DNA of 64,000 nucleotides, from positions 124,001-188,000 of the forward strand of contig JABYQS010000048.1 in NCBI GenBank assembly GCA_022592435.1. Reading direction: 5' to 3'. The notes beneath the pieces were generated by a model that was not told where the DNA came from, ran no database searches, and was given only the letters and a program-made list of their open reading frames with translations. A program made the position numbers and the translations under genes. The stretch comes from Cerioporus squamosus (Eukaryota; Basidiomycota; Agaricomycetes; Polyporales; Polyporaceae). Below are positions 1-12,481 of the stretch, in pieces (positions within the stretch are counted from its first letter, which is position 1; each line of letters starts with the position of its first letter).

Positions 1-1160
1 TTCGTTCTTGTCGCCACAGCTACTCGCTTCTACCCCCACCGTTACCCCATTGCCGTCTGCCTGCAGGATCTCTACCCCACAAGCTACGACCCTACAAGCT
101 ACGCCCCGCATTCCCCCCGTCCGTGTTTATATGCATCGCTTATGTTTATACCCCCCAACTCTGCATGTATCTCCTACAGACTATCCCTACGTACCGTCGT
201 ACATATCTTGAATCCCGCTCCCTCCCCCTTCCCCTTCCCCTTCCACCGCTTATTACGTTGGTATACCGGACTTGGAGCAGGGCTCCGACCCTGTTGCAGA
301 AGACTGTATCGGATCATGTCGTCGTCGTTTGTATTCGCAATCCTATCTTATTGTGTCTCGTTCCGCTGTCTCATATAGGAGTCCGATCTGTCTTTCTCCT
401 GTCTCGCCGCGACGACCTCGAGCATACAGAGGGAGAGGAAGAGGACGTACTGAGGCCGCCTGTCGTTCTCATGCTTCCGCAGCAGCAGCATGGCAAGGAC
501 CCACAAGTTTTCCAGCAGCGCGGAAATTGAGTGCGGGTGACCCCAGGCTGCGGCGACGCTAATAATATATTTGCCTCGCGGCTTCGTGAATTACGGGCTG
601 GATTGTGGACGGATGATAGGGCTTGTCAAGGTGTGCTTTCCATCGCGTTTAGGCATTCTATAGACCTGATGCATTCCGTGCGATGAGCCATAAATATAGT
701 GCGTGCCAGTTAAGTGTACAGCGTGCAGTGAGATCCGGGTCCGGTTGAACAGCGAGCGGTTCCGAAGCAGCTTGAAATCCTGATTAGCGTGCGGCGATAG
801 CGATGCAGGTGTGTGTGCAAAAAGCTCGAGCAGCGTGTAGACGACGGAGTACCTGCGTCTGTAGGCTACGGTTGGTGGTTAGCGTGAGTGTGTGAGAAGC
901 AGAGCACGCACGGCGTATGTGGATAACCACAACAGTCCGCGTCCCCCTCGACCGACGACCTCTGTCCTATCCCCGACCCTTCCCCTCCTGCTTGTACAAC
1001 CCTCCCTAGCCTCCCCTCCGCCTCTCCACGGGGCCCGCATGCGGACACGGGCGTACGCGTCCTCTGATCCTCCACGCCGACAGCAGCCGCCTAGCGAGCC
1101 ACAACAAACAACAAAACCCCGCGCAAGAGTGTGAGCCCCGCGTGCCACGCAAATCAGTGC
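1..1160. other. Intergenic / flanking sequence with no supported gene
   Basis: The first 400 bases are pyrimidine-rich with runs of CCCCTT and look like the 3' untranslated or flanking region of a gene to the left. The rest shows only short overlapping open frames without family resemblance or paired splice signals. The 3' flank of the minus-strand F-box gene occupies the right end. Confidence 0.4.
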
Positions 1161-2419
1161 TCAGTATCGGGTCCATACCGTCGCGCCCGCCGCGGGGACC
1201 CACACGTCCGCGCTGTCGCTGCTCTCGCGGCGCCACTCGGTGCGGGAGGGGAAGACGACGTGGCGGAGGGCGGGGCACGCGCGCGCCCACGTCGTGCAGA
1301 GCGCAGACTCCTCGAGCGCGTTCCCGCGGCCGACGCCGTCGACGGACGTCGGGGAGAGGTCGAGCTGGTGCAGCGCGGTGAACGCGCCGAGGACGGGCGA
1401 GAGGCCCGCGAGGAGGCTCTGTGTGCGTTAGGCGGACCGGTGCGCGAGAGAAGAGGAGGAGAAGAAGGAGGGTGGCATGAGGGACTGACGCAGCGACGAG
1501 GAGGGAGGAGAGGAGGGGAAGGGGAGGGACTTACGATGCCAGAGAGCGCGTGGTGCAGCGTGTGCCGCAGCGCGAGCTTGACCTTCATGACCTCGACCGC
1601 GGGGAGCCGCCGCGAGATGTCGCGGAGGAGGATCGGGGTGACGCTCATCATGCTGAGGTCGAGCCAGCGGATGGGCACGCTGCTCATCGCGATCCGCTGC
1701 AGGTCGCGCTCGGTGATGAACTCGTGCCCGACGAGGCCCAGGAGTGAGACTGGCCGCCCGGGGAGCACGCACGCCGCTGCGATCGCGCTCCCGCGGAAGT
1801 CGTGCAGCACGGGGAGCGCCCCCGCAGGTAGCTCGAGCGCCTCGTAGCAGTCGAGCAGGCGCAGGTGCGAGACGGCGGGCGTGCAGGAGAGGAAGGACGA
1901 TATTGCGACGCTGGTGCTCGGGAGGGGGTGCAGCTTCGGGGAGAGGGTCCCCCGCCCGAGTCCGCTGAACGCGAAGCCCCGCAGGGCGGGGAGATGGCAC
2001 CCGTCGAGGACTGCGCGCGCGTCGAGCGGGGCGCCGACGAGCCCGAGTGCGAGGTCGAGCTGCTCGAGGTATTGCAGCGTCCGCAGGGCCCGGTTGAGGA
2101 TGGGGAGCACGGGCTCGACTGCGGGGAGGTACTCGTCGCGAGATCCGGGATCTGTGTGCCATCGGATGGAGAGCTTGCGGACGACCTCTGCCAGATGCGG
2201 GCGCCCGAGGATGGTGCTTGCGCAGATGGCGGCGTGTATTGATGCTGGGTCGCGGGAGTCGCGGGGGAGGGTCTCGGATATGACGATGGATGCGTAGAGT
2301 ATGCGTTCTGCGATGAGGCGGAAGTGGTGGCTTGTCCGCACTACGGCGGCGAGGGACGGCGCGGAGAGGTTCTCGAAGATGGCATGGAGGGTCTCGTTCG
2401 GCAGCTGTGTGCCCGCCAT
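1161..2419 (-). CDS. F-box domain protein with leucine-rich C-terminal half
   Basis: Two exons, complement(1535..2419) and complement(1161..1418), joined by a 116-nt intron with donor GTAAGT and acceptor CACAG, give 380 residues. The N-terminus (MAGTQLPNETLHAIFENLS) is a typical fungal F-box: a proline before the first helix, then a short helix pair ending near HFRLIAERILY. F-box proteins recruit substrates to SCF ubiquitin ligases through Skp1. The rest contains irregular leucine-rich stretches (LDLSMMSV, LHQLDLSPTSV) that would form the substrate-binding part. An open frame continues upstream, but the ATG at 2417-2419 places the F-box right at the N-terminus, so I chose it. Coding GC content is high. 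The substrate is unknown. Large F-box families are usual in agaricomycetes. Confidence 0.85.
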
Positions 2420-3227
2420 GGTCGTCAAAGAGGTATCGCAATGGATGGCGAGTCGGTAGATGCGCTAGGCGACGGGATGGCTGGGAGGAAGAGAGGAAGT
2501 CGGGGAGGAGGAGGAAGGGTGCGAAAAGGAGGGATCAGGACGGCCGGGCGAGGAAGCGCGAGGCTAAAGGCGTGGGCGGGAGGACTCAGACTCAGAAGAG
2601 ACGGGGAGAAACGGCGTCTCGGCTCACCTATACCTGTGGGACGGCGGGATTGCGGGCGTGCGCGGAGGGGAGGCAGGGAAGGACGAGGTGGGCGGTGGGA
2701 GCAGGGGGCTTGCCCGAGGGAGAGGATGGGGCTCTATAGCGGAAAATCACCGGGTGCGGGGGCCTGGCAGGTTCCCAAGGCGAGGCTGGTGTAAGTACGA
2801 CGGACCAGGGCGATTTGTCGCGACGAGGGAATCGCAGAGAAATCACCGTACGCCCCGCGCAATCGCAGACGCACCCCTCTGCCTCAGCCTCTTACCCAGC
2901 GGTCGGTCGTCCGATCGGATGTGCATAGCTGCTCACTCACCGTCGAGCCAGTAGATACGCACCACAAATTCGGCAGGATAGATACGCACAGCGAGGCATG
3001 GTGCAGAGCACAGAACAAGCGGCCGCACGCAGAAGCAGGCGCGAAAGAGACACAGCTGCGACTGAGTGGCAATCACTCGAGAACCCATCCGATCCGAAAT
3101 TACTCACTTGCCAATCACGCGCACTCACAGCTCCCAGGGACAGGCGATTATGCGTCTTCCTGTTATACACTAAATAATGATACACCGAGAAAAAGCCGAG
3201 ACATATGTACACCGCCAGACACGACCC
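2420..3227. other. Intergenic region between F-box gene and histone H4
   Basis: The sequence is G-rich on the plus strand near 2480-2740, upstream of the F-box gene, then less biased. It should hold the F-box promoter and the H4 3' region. I see no coding exon with splice support. Confidence 0.4.
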
Positions 3228-3846
<619 letters not shown>

Positions 3847-4249
3847 GTTGTTGAGTTGGTAGGTTGGTTGGTAAGACGAGAAGAACTAGCGTGTGTAGGC
3901 GACGAGTCGTCGACGCTGCTGGAGTGGCGGCGGATGCGGTGGGAGGGGCGGAAGATGGAGGGCCAGCAGCAGCCCGCAGCGTGCTTATATGGGGAACGCC
4001 CAAACGCGCCTGTGGCTGCATCACGTGCTTCAAACCTTATTTCTGTTGAACGGCGTCAACGCGTCGCACGCGCGCACGTGATGCGCTCACCGCGTCGCGC
4101 TTGGGCGGCTACGCGCTCGTATAAGTACTGGGGCGCCCCCGTCGCTGCTTCCTTCACCCACAACCGCCTCCCGCCTCCGCTTCCGCCGCCGTTGAGCCAA
4201 CTACAGCCACCAGCTACCACCACACTACCTCTCGCACCCTACATCAGCA
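3847..4249. promoter_or_regulatory. Shared divergent H4/H3 promoter with mirrored elements
   Basis: The region between the two histone start codons contains matched elements in opposite orientation. Toward H4: an ATATAA-type TATA element (reverse strand, 3985-3990), CGCCCAAACGCG at 3997-4008 and GCATCACGTGC at 4018-4028. Toward H3: the exact reverse complement GCACGTGATGC at 4074-4084, CGCGCTTGGGCG at 4096-4107 (11 of 12 matching the inverted H4-side copy) and TATAAG at 4120-4125. The core ATCACGTG fits the known RTCACRTG site of Cbf1-type bHLH proteins in other fungi; that protein assignment is inference. Confidence 0.7.
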
Positions 4250-5323
<1,074 letters not shown>

Positions 5324-6812
5324 TCAGAAGGCGTCCGCCTCGCCGCCATACCGCTTGGGCAGCTCGCTGTAGGGAATGACCTGCGAAAGCTCCGCACCAA
5401 TCGTCTTCGCGCCCGAGCCGACGACGGACATCTTCGCGAGCGTCGCCGCCGAGAGGAGCGGCTTGAACAGCCAGAAGATCCACGTGAGCAGCGTCGGGAC
5501 GTTGATGAAGAACTTGCGTGACTGCGAAAATGCGGGTATGAGCTCTCCAGACGTGCACAGGGAGTATAGGGGGACGCACGAGGAACTCGGGGTAGTGGTT
5601 CTGGAAGATGGAGGTCGCCTCCTTGGCTGCTGCCTTCTGCTGCGCGTCACGCTGCGTCAGGCTGACACCCTCGTAGTCTAGCAGTGCGCACGCATGAGCA
5701 ACCTTCAATGTGCACGACAAAGAGTATAGTACATACCGTGAATCTGCACCATCTGGTCTACAGTCTCAAAGTCGAGCAGCTCAATGCTCTGTTCCATGAA
5801 CTGCACGCGCCACCTTCGTAGCGAATCGCCCGTTAGCGCCGCCGTCTCTAGCAACCTGCCAGCTCGTTGACGCACCTGAGGAACTTCTGCACGTCTCCAA
5901 AGACAGCCTTCAAGTCCTTCACTGCGCCATACAGGTTGTACGTGACCGGGTGGCCCTCCTTGTCCTTCCCGTACACGACGCCAAGCTTCCCGAACACCTC
6001 CGGGTCGAACTTCTCCTGCATGATCTCGTCGATCTTGAACTCGTCCCGCCACTTGAGCGTCGCCACGAGCATGTCTGCCGCCTGCTGGATGTTCAGGTTC
6101 CGTGCGCGCGCGAACTTCGCGAGGATCACGGACGCCTTCGCATTTGGGGTGGTGGAGACCTCGACGCCCCAGAGCGTGACGGACGTCGGCGCGGGCGACT
6201 TGTCGGGGTATGCTTTCGCGAAGATGCTCGGGAGCTGCGACTGTTGCGTTGGAAGGACCATGGAGCACGGTGAGCACAGCACAGCGGGGCGAGACACGAA
6301 CACGTACGCGCAGCTCCTTGACCGCCTTCCACTCCGCCTCGGTGAACTTCTGCGTGAGCGCGTTCTGCGGCTCGTCGGGCTCGGCGCCCTCCACCGTCTT
6401 CACAATGGACTCTTCCGCGGGCTTCGGCTCTGCTGCCATCGTGCCAACAAACGAGAAGACAGACGTCAAGAGCAAGCGACAGCGGACACACGTCAACACG
6501 GCGGAACACGCAGCGTCAGCGTTCCCACTCTGCGGAAGCTTATATACGGCTCGAACACGCACCTTCCCGCTTGGCTTCAGGCGCAGGCGTGGCCTCCGGC
6601 GCAGGAGCCGGTTCCGCGGGAGCTGCTGCAGCCGCAGCTGTGGTAGGCTCGGGGACAGCGGGAGTTGCCTCCGGCTCGGGGGCAGGGGCTGCCTCGGTCG
6701 CTGTGGGCGCTGTGGCGGCGGTCGTGGGCTCGGCGGGGGTGGGCGCGGTGGCGGGCGCAGGGGCGTCGGTGGGCGGGGGGACGGGGATGGGCTCGGTGTT
6801 CTCGCTGGCCAT
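5324..6812 (-). CDS. Sec14-like CRAL-TRIO phosphatidylinositol transfer protein (Sfh5-type)
   Basis: Six exons, complement(6563..6812, 6308..6432, 5876..6240, 5737..5813, 5580..5677, 5324..5521), give 370 residues with consistent phases. Residues 1-95 are an Ala/Pro/Thr/Glu-rich low-complexity leader. Then comes a CRAL-TRIO N-terminal helical part (KASVILAKFARARNLNIQQA, ML-ATLKWRDEF) and the lipid-binding fold (GHPVTYNLYGAVKDL; FINVPTLLTWIFWLFKPLLS; IPYSELPKRYGG). FINVP and the closing LPKRYGG are hallmarks of the Sec14 fold. The order and the single CRAL-TRIO domain after an acidic leader best match the Sfh5 class, which moves phosphatidylinositol between ER and plasma membrane in yeast; that function is inferred from the family. 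The ATG at 6810-6812 opens the leader; a later ATG at 6438-6440 lies in the intron just before the exon 2 acceptor and is less likely. Confidence 0.85.
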
Positions 6813-7146
6813 GGTGTCGCGGTCGTCGTTCGCTGTCAAGGCGGTCAGGAGACAAGAGATGCTGAGCGACCCGCTAAGCTTGTGAAGGGATCGCCGTCGG
6901 CTGCGCGACATACCGTAACTGGCCTCCTTATCAGATAAGATAGTCGCCCGGGCGTCTGAGTGGGTCACCCCCATTCGAGTCTCAGGTCAAGCTGCACCGA
7001 CGACCACCATACCGTCTAACGTACGTGCATTGATAGTTTCCTGCAGCTTACATAGCTCGAGGTATTAAGGAGTCAATGAACGCAGTTAACCCAATAAAAT
7101 TTCTCGGAGTACATGTCTACTACTAGTACTGTATCCCAATCCCTCC

Positions 7147-9123
7147 TCAGTTCGTGGTAGCATGCGTGAAGGGCGTGTTCGCGAAACCAATACGGCTGTT
7201 GCTCGTGTCGAAGACAGTGTAGAAGCGCTCCAGCCAGGTCTGGCCGTTGATAAAGTCGAGGCCCTCGCCGGAACGCGTGCCAATCGAGCCAACGATGAGG
7301 TAGACGCTGTTTGCGTTCCCGCCGATGGCCGTGTTCAGCGCGCGCTGTTGCCAGCATCACGTCAGTCACGCACAACACAACACAGAGCGGCAAGATGAAC
7401 GAGAAGACGGCGGTGGAATGCTCAGCATGAGGGGAAGACATGACAGGAATAGACACGTACCGGCCAGATCTGAGCGTTCGCAGTGAACTCGAAGGTGACC
7501 TGAGAGCAGGTTAGCAACTATTGTATAATGAGACCGCCCAAATACCACGCACCCCGTTGATAGTGAAGAACAAACTCTGCAGGTTTGCAAACTGGGCGGT
7601 GGTGAGGCGGAGAAGGCCCGTCGCGTTGTCTGGGACGGCGCCAGTAGCACGCTGATACTTGGTCAGAGCATCTGAGTGTCCAAGCAAAACATCCGCAGTC
7701 AGCTTCCCGCAGACAGAAGACGGGGAAGGTGCGCACCGGAGGCAATGAGGGTGAGCGTGGTCCCGGTGTCGACGATGCCAGCAGTGGTGGACAGGATCGA
7801 CGTCGACGTGCCGTATCTGATGGACTGGTTGATGCCCCAGAACTCCGACGCAGGGGAGGTACGCGTGAGAGGCCTGCGGGCAGTAACACAGCGCGCGCAC
7901 AGACGTTTAGTACCCACGAGACGAGATGTCAGCGAACGCCACGATGGCTGTCAACCGGATTTGCGACGTACGCGAAGTTGATCGCGCCGGTGAACTTGCT
8001 CGAGTCAGTGCCGCCGAACGTGAGCTCCCCGTTCACTATCTCGACGCTGTTCGTGGGCTCGAACGAGACGGCGACCTCGTCGGAGGTGATGATGCCCTGG
8101 GCGAAGAGGTTGTCCGTCACTGATCAAAGAAACTCCCGTCAGCGCGGTTCCCGCGGGCTGCGCATGTGAAGTGCGGCAGGAGATACCCACCGGTCGGGAT
8201 AGTTGCGGTGGTGTCCGGTGAAAGCGTGCCGACTGTGAGGTCGACCGGTCCAATGCTGGGTGGGCGAGGGGCAAGGGGTGAGATTTGCGGTGGAGCGGAG
8301 ATTGGTAGAATGAGAGCGTACCCAAGAATACCGTCTACACCCTCGAAGCCGTCTGATTCAGTAGCGACTCCGATGGACTGGCCATTGATCGTGAGGCCGT
8401 TTCCAAGAGAGACCGTGTCAGTAAACTCGGTGCCTGCCGCATGCCATGGGCGTCATCAGAAAGCCATGTAGAATGAAAGGCAGTACCCACCGGAGAAGTC
8501 TCCTGAGCCATACGTGACAGACTAGGGAATATTTAGAACCCGGTCAGCGCCCGGAACAGACTATGGACAGCGAAGTCTGTCAAAGAGCATATGCTCACCA
8601 CACGGTCGCGCGTCTGCCGGGTGGTCGATGTCTGGACGAAGTTCGTACCGGCACCGACCCAGGTGTTGGAACTGCCGGTGTCAACGATGAGATCGTCTGG
8701 AAGGACAGTCAGGTGATCAGTCAAGTGTCCCGAGCCGGAGTCGTGGGCACTCACAGTTCGTGGCGGGGCTGCCAACGCCGACCTGGAAATTAGCGGTCAG
8801 TATACCCGTCGTAAACCGGACTGCGTGAAACCACGCACGGTGGCAATGTACGACACGGCCTGGTTGTCCACGGGGACGCTGATGACCGCGTCTGACGACA
8901 GAGGAGTGCCCGCAAGGCGCGCCTTCGCACGAGCGTTCAGAAGCTTCACCCGCGCCTGGTCACGAGCGAGCAGGGTGTGCGTCCCCGTGAGGTTGAACTT
9001 CTTCGCGATGGGCAGGCGGATGAAGTTGTCCCGCACTTGCACGACCGGCGTCGCGCTCACGACGAGCGCGAGGCTCAGTGCGAGCAGCAGCGAGAGGAAC
9101 GACGAGGAGAACCCGCGAGACAT
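7147..9123 (-). CDS. Secreted A1-family aspartic protease (polyporopepsin-like)
   Basis: A multi-exon gene; exon 1 starts MSRGFSSSFLSLLLALSLAL, a clear signal peptide, followed by a propeptide (SATPVVQVRDNFIRLPIAKK). A tiny exon of about 28 nt (VGVGSPATN) leads into the first catalytic motif IVDTGSSNTW. The flap is VTYGSGDFSG, and the second catalytic motif is GIVDTGTTLTL. Downstream exons include FWGINQSIRYG and the C-terminal GLDFINGQTWLERFYTVFD and IGFANTPF segments typical of fungal pepsins. Both Asp residues and the flap Tyr are present, so the enzyme should be active outside the cell or in the vacuole. The frame is open to an ATG at 9187-9189, but a TATATA element lies only about 20 bases farther up (near 9207-9215), so the ATG at 9121-9123, just before the signal peptide, is favoured. 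Confidence 0.93.
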
Positions 9124-9206
9124 TATCGAGGAGGGGGAGAGGGAGGAGGAGGAGCAACAGTCTGAGCGGGAGCTCGACGAGGACATCATGCGAGCTGTTG
9201 AGTGCC

Positions 9207-9215
9207 TTATATATT
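9207..9215 (-). promoter_or_regulatory. TATA-like element of the aspartic protease gene
   Basis: On the minus strand the sequence reads AATATATAAGG about 85 bases before the chosen start codon. The spacing leaves room for a short 5' untranslated region. Confidence 0.5.
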
Positions 9216-9980
9216 GGGCCGCTCAGAAGTCGTAGACAACGGGATCGCGATAGCGGTGGTATGCGGGCTTCCCGGTCGGTATGTTTGAGCACGCTGTTGA
9301 TCAGCGATGGACTCGGAGGACAGGGAAGGTCCCGTGAGGGAAGCTCTTTTGATGAGACCCCGAGACTGTATCCGTCGAAGCACGGAGAATATCGACATCG
9401 TCAGGAAGAAGGCCTCATAGATGCAGTGATTAGTCGTCGACACCTTACCTCTCAACGGTTCCTGAGACGCATTGGAATATTTTGTGATCCAGGGAGGGCT
9501 CTTTTCTCTCCTTCTATTCGCAGGCCATCACTGCTGAACGTGGGGCCAACCTTGCAATCTCCGAACGCATGCAGGTGGGTCTGGGGTCCTGAACGTCAGC
9601 GGATGTAAAGCGTTGACAGAAGCATGTGCTCTCACCCACTGACAGGGAAAAACAGGCATAAGAATAACAGCAACACGTGGGAGTAATGCGCACTCACAGC
9701 ATCAAGAAGGCCGCTGAGGTGCCTTGCAAGCTTGTAGCATCAGAAGAGCACGATCCCTGCTACCATGTCCTCGACGGATGACGCTGTCAGACCGTACAGC
9801 GAGCGACACCGATGGCGACATCCATGCTGAATGGCTAGATACATATACAGGATACTCAGCCGGTGCGGTGATGACGACTGATGCACATCCTCAGACGCCA
9901 TTCGACGCGATGGTCGAAGTCGGGCATGAGCACTTCCGCCGGAGGCTTCTCGTGGCGGGCCCGGGAGCAAGTTGAGGTTT
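9216..9980. other. Intergenic stretch upstream of the aspartic protease
   Basis: Only short, mutually inconsistent open frames. No splice-supported exon and no recognisable domain. Confidence 0.35.
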
Positions 9981-9984
9981 CCGG

Positions 9985-10605
9985 CTTCGAAGCAACCTTA
10001 TACATGATACGAGGCTGCGGATCGAAGCAAGGAGAACACCACGAAGAGCCCGAGTCCCGGTGATTCCACGTCGTCAGAGCTATGCCCGACTAGCACTCCG
10101 GAGACTCAGAGTGGACCACGCTGACAGCGGTGCGGAGTGTGTGGGGACGAACACGACGACAGAGGGGGTGGGAGGTGCCAGTGACGAGTACATCTTGATG
10201 CCTCCAGAGATGGCAAGTGTCGTCGTCCAGCATGCTTTGAGGCCGTGCGCTACAAAGGCACAGGAAGCGACGAGGATGCGATGGTTCTCATCGACCCACG
10301 CGGAGACTGCGCGTCACGGAGAGGAATTGCCGGATGTCAAGGATGTCGCAAAGGAAGTCAGCAGCGGCGCAAGTTGGAGCGTCAGGAGAACGAGCACACT
10401 CAAATTGCAAGTTCAGAAGCATCATGGTAGCAATACAGAGTCCAAGCGAAGGACTTGCGTTGGCCAGGCCCGCGCCGGGGTTGTACCAAAGACGTCGCAA
10501 ATCAAGGCTGGCAACGGCGGCGTGCCGGTCTAAGTGCGCCGTGAACGCGTGAGCACTAGTTGCTTGGAGGATTCTGGTGCGTGGTCGATGTTTAGTACTG
10601 CCCAT
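9985..10605 (-). pseudogene. Possible decayed multipass membrane protein of the DUF6533/6534 kind
   Basis: On the minus strand, fragments in different frames resemble the common agaricomycete multipass membrane family: a stretch with CIATMMLLNLQFE, then WVDENHRILVASCAFVAHG and CWTTTLAISGG, then a piece reading LTTWNHRDSG that recalls the family's conserved TxWN motif. The pieces are separated by stops and need frame changes (near 10100-10125), so no intact gene can be built. The call depends on motif resemblance only and could be wrong. Confidence 0.3.
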
Positions 10606-10713
10606 GACATGGAGGGAAGAGGACGAGCACTGCCAGTACTTGCCAGGGGCAAAGGATGAGCGACACCCTGCGCCCTTGTGTATGTCAGAAGCTGAAAGTT
10701 ATTTGAGGCATAC

Positions 10714-10821
10714 TCTCTGTTAGTATATCGATTAGTACATGCGCCTGTCACGATGTTGTACCTGCGTACCTGTCTCCAGCTGTGTCCGCGCGAAAGCGGG
10801 GTTCGACTCCCCAACAGAGAG
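10714..10821 (+). tRNA. tRNA-Asp (anticodon GTC) with 36-nt intron, possibly degenerate
   Basis: The acceptor stem TCTCTGT (10714-10720) pairs fully with ACAGAGA (10814-10820), with discriminator G. The anticodon loop CTGTCAC carries GTC at 10747-10749; a 36-nt intron (10751-10786) sits after position 37, the usual nuclear site. The anticodon stem TGCGC/GCGCG pairs with one wobble. The T-loop TTCGACT is normal, but the T-stem has a C-A mismatch at 49-65, and the D-loop reads TCGATTA where G18-G19 is nearly universal. A T4 run follows at 10845. It is either a poorly conserved functional copy or a tRNA pseudogene. Confidence 0.65.
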
Positions 10822-11356
10822 ATGGGCACAGAAGAATGCGTTTCTTTTGCCCCGCCCCGCTTGTCGCAGCCCTCGCATTTGCCCCATATGATCGATGTCG
10901 CTCTTACGTGTGTGTACACTGTACAGTATATGGGCTGTGCTCACAACGGTATGTTTTGTTTTGTTTTCGCGGGCGACCGCCGCAGTGACATGTTCTATTG
11001 ATGCTGCGACGACATAGGTATAAAAACATCATGGTTGGACATACATGGCATCATACAGTGAGAACAACATGCATAGGGATGGGATCAACATGGGATGTCG
11101 CCTGAAGGCGCGATACATGTAGTGCCATGAATAATGGCATCTGCTAGCACGGCGGTCACCGCACTTGCAGTGCAGCGTACTCTATATTCCCGCAACACGC
11201 TCCGTGTACTGAGACGGAAAAGTACTCAGCACATGAGCGGCGCAGGCGTGAGTCGCAGCCCGACGATGGCCCTCTTGTCAGAGCAGAGGTCCTTGACATC
11301 GACGGGTGCTCGTCACCCCCGCTACAGCGAGAATGCGTGTCACTCGAAAGTGTCTC
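10822..11356. other. Intergenic, 3' side of the following minus-strand gene
   Basis: Contains repeated GTTTT units near 10950-10965 and otherwise no structure I can name. Confidence 0.35.
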
Positions 11357-12481
11357 CTAATCGGAGAAGTACGCAGGATGAGAAGTTGGTCTGTGAGAGA
11401 TACTCGGAGGTTCCTCCGACGCAGCGGGCTGGTAGAAGCTAGGCAGCGGGACGTGTTTGTTGCGGTCGTTCTCCTCCACGAACCACGGCAGAACGAGCTT
11501 CGGCAGCACTGGGATCGGGCTGCGCCTGCAGTATGGAGAGTACCTGCGCTCCGTGGTGGCCACAGAGATCGAGTCGCGAGGAGCCCGAAGGTCCCGCCAG
11601 TCATAGCGCGACTGGTGCGCGTACTTGTACTCGTCGTCTTCGGACTCGATGATGCGCCATTGGTCAATGACGTTCGGCCGGGGAAGCTGGCGTCTGGAGA
11701 TGGCGTCGTACAGGGTCCGACGACGTGCGCCACCGTTGGACTCTGGCGGCGCGTTGTACGGATCCGAATGTGATCGCTTGTGGGTGCGCGAATCGGAAGG
11801 ATACTCCTTCGGCACATTGAATGAGGTGGAATAGGCTGGAGAGGAGTAGGGACACTGTGCGAGTGGCGGGGTGCGCGGTGGCGTGAGAGGCGAGCTCGGT
11901 GGCGAGAGCGACATGGAGTCCGACTTCGTGACCACGATGCCCGGAAGATGAAAAGATTCGGGAGAGACGGAGCGCGAGGAGGGGTACATGTGCTCGGGAA
12001 AGTCGTCGCGATGCTCACTCTTGCAAGCTCTCAAGTCGGAGAACCGCTCCTCGAGTCCCCTCACGCCATAGTCAATGTCCTCCTCCTTCACTACCACCAA
12101 AGGGGAAGGCGGTGGCGGCGGTGGCGGAGTGTCGAATTCGAATTGTAGAGATGGGTGAAGCGCTTTTTCGACCTTCCAGCCTTGCGGAGGAGCAACTTCG
12201 GGACGTCGGACCAGTGGCGGTGGCGGTGGCGTTGGGGTTGGCGACAAAGGCGAAGGTAATTTCGAGACTCCTCCTCCCTTCTGGTACGACCTATCGCCCC
12301 AGCTCTGTAGAAACTATACATATGGCATGTCAGTATAGAATGTGTCACCACAGACGAAGTGGCTCACCTGTGCCGGAATATGCTTCAACGCAGCGGGAAC
12401 TCTGGTATGATGATTCGGCTTGGTGGTCGCGGCATGCCCTGACCCGGCGACTGTCGACTTGGTCGATTTGACTTTGGGCAT
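11357..12481 (-). CDS. Unrecognised Pro/Ser-rich protein, 353 aa
   Basis: Two exons, complement(12368..12481) and complement(11357..12304), with a 63-nt intron (GTGAGC...CTACAG) and matching phase 0. I do not recognise the family. The N-terminal exon is basic (MPKVKSTKSTVAGSGH...) and ends VPAALKHIPAQ. Exon 2 begins SWGDRSYQKGGG, then has proline runs (PTPTPPPPP near residue 61; TPPPPPPPSP near 98), an acidic patch VVKEEDIDYG, a Ser/Pro-rich middle and an aromatic/charged part (VIDQWRIIESEDDEYKYAHQ, YDWRDLRAPRD). There is no signal peptide and no membrane segment; it looks like a disordered, possibly nuclear protein. Codon use is ordinary for the window and the reading frame is intact, so it is likely a real gene. 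See the family discussion under findings. Confidence 0.72.

Noticed and set aside
1428..2441. Arg/Pro-rich 337-codon frame overlapping the F-box gene
   Set aside because: Same strand, shifted frame of a GC-rich gene; composition is typical of a shadow frame.
10945..10970. GTTTT repeats as a CRISPR-like or centromeric signal
   Set aside because: Only three short units; a simple low-complexity run.
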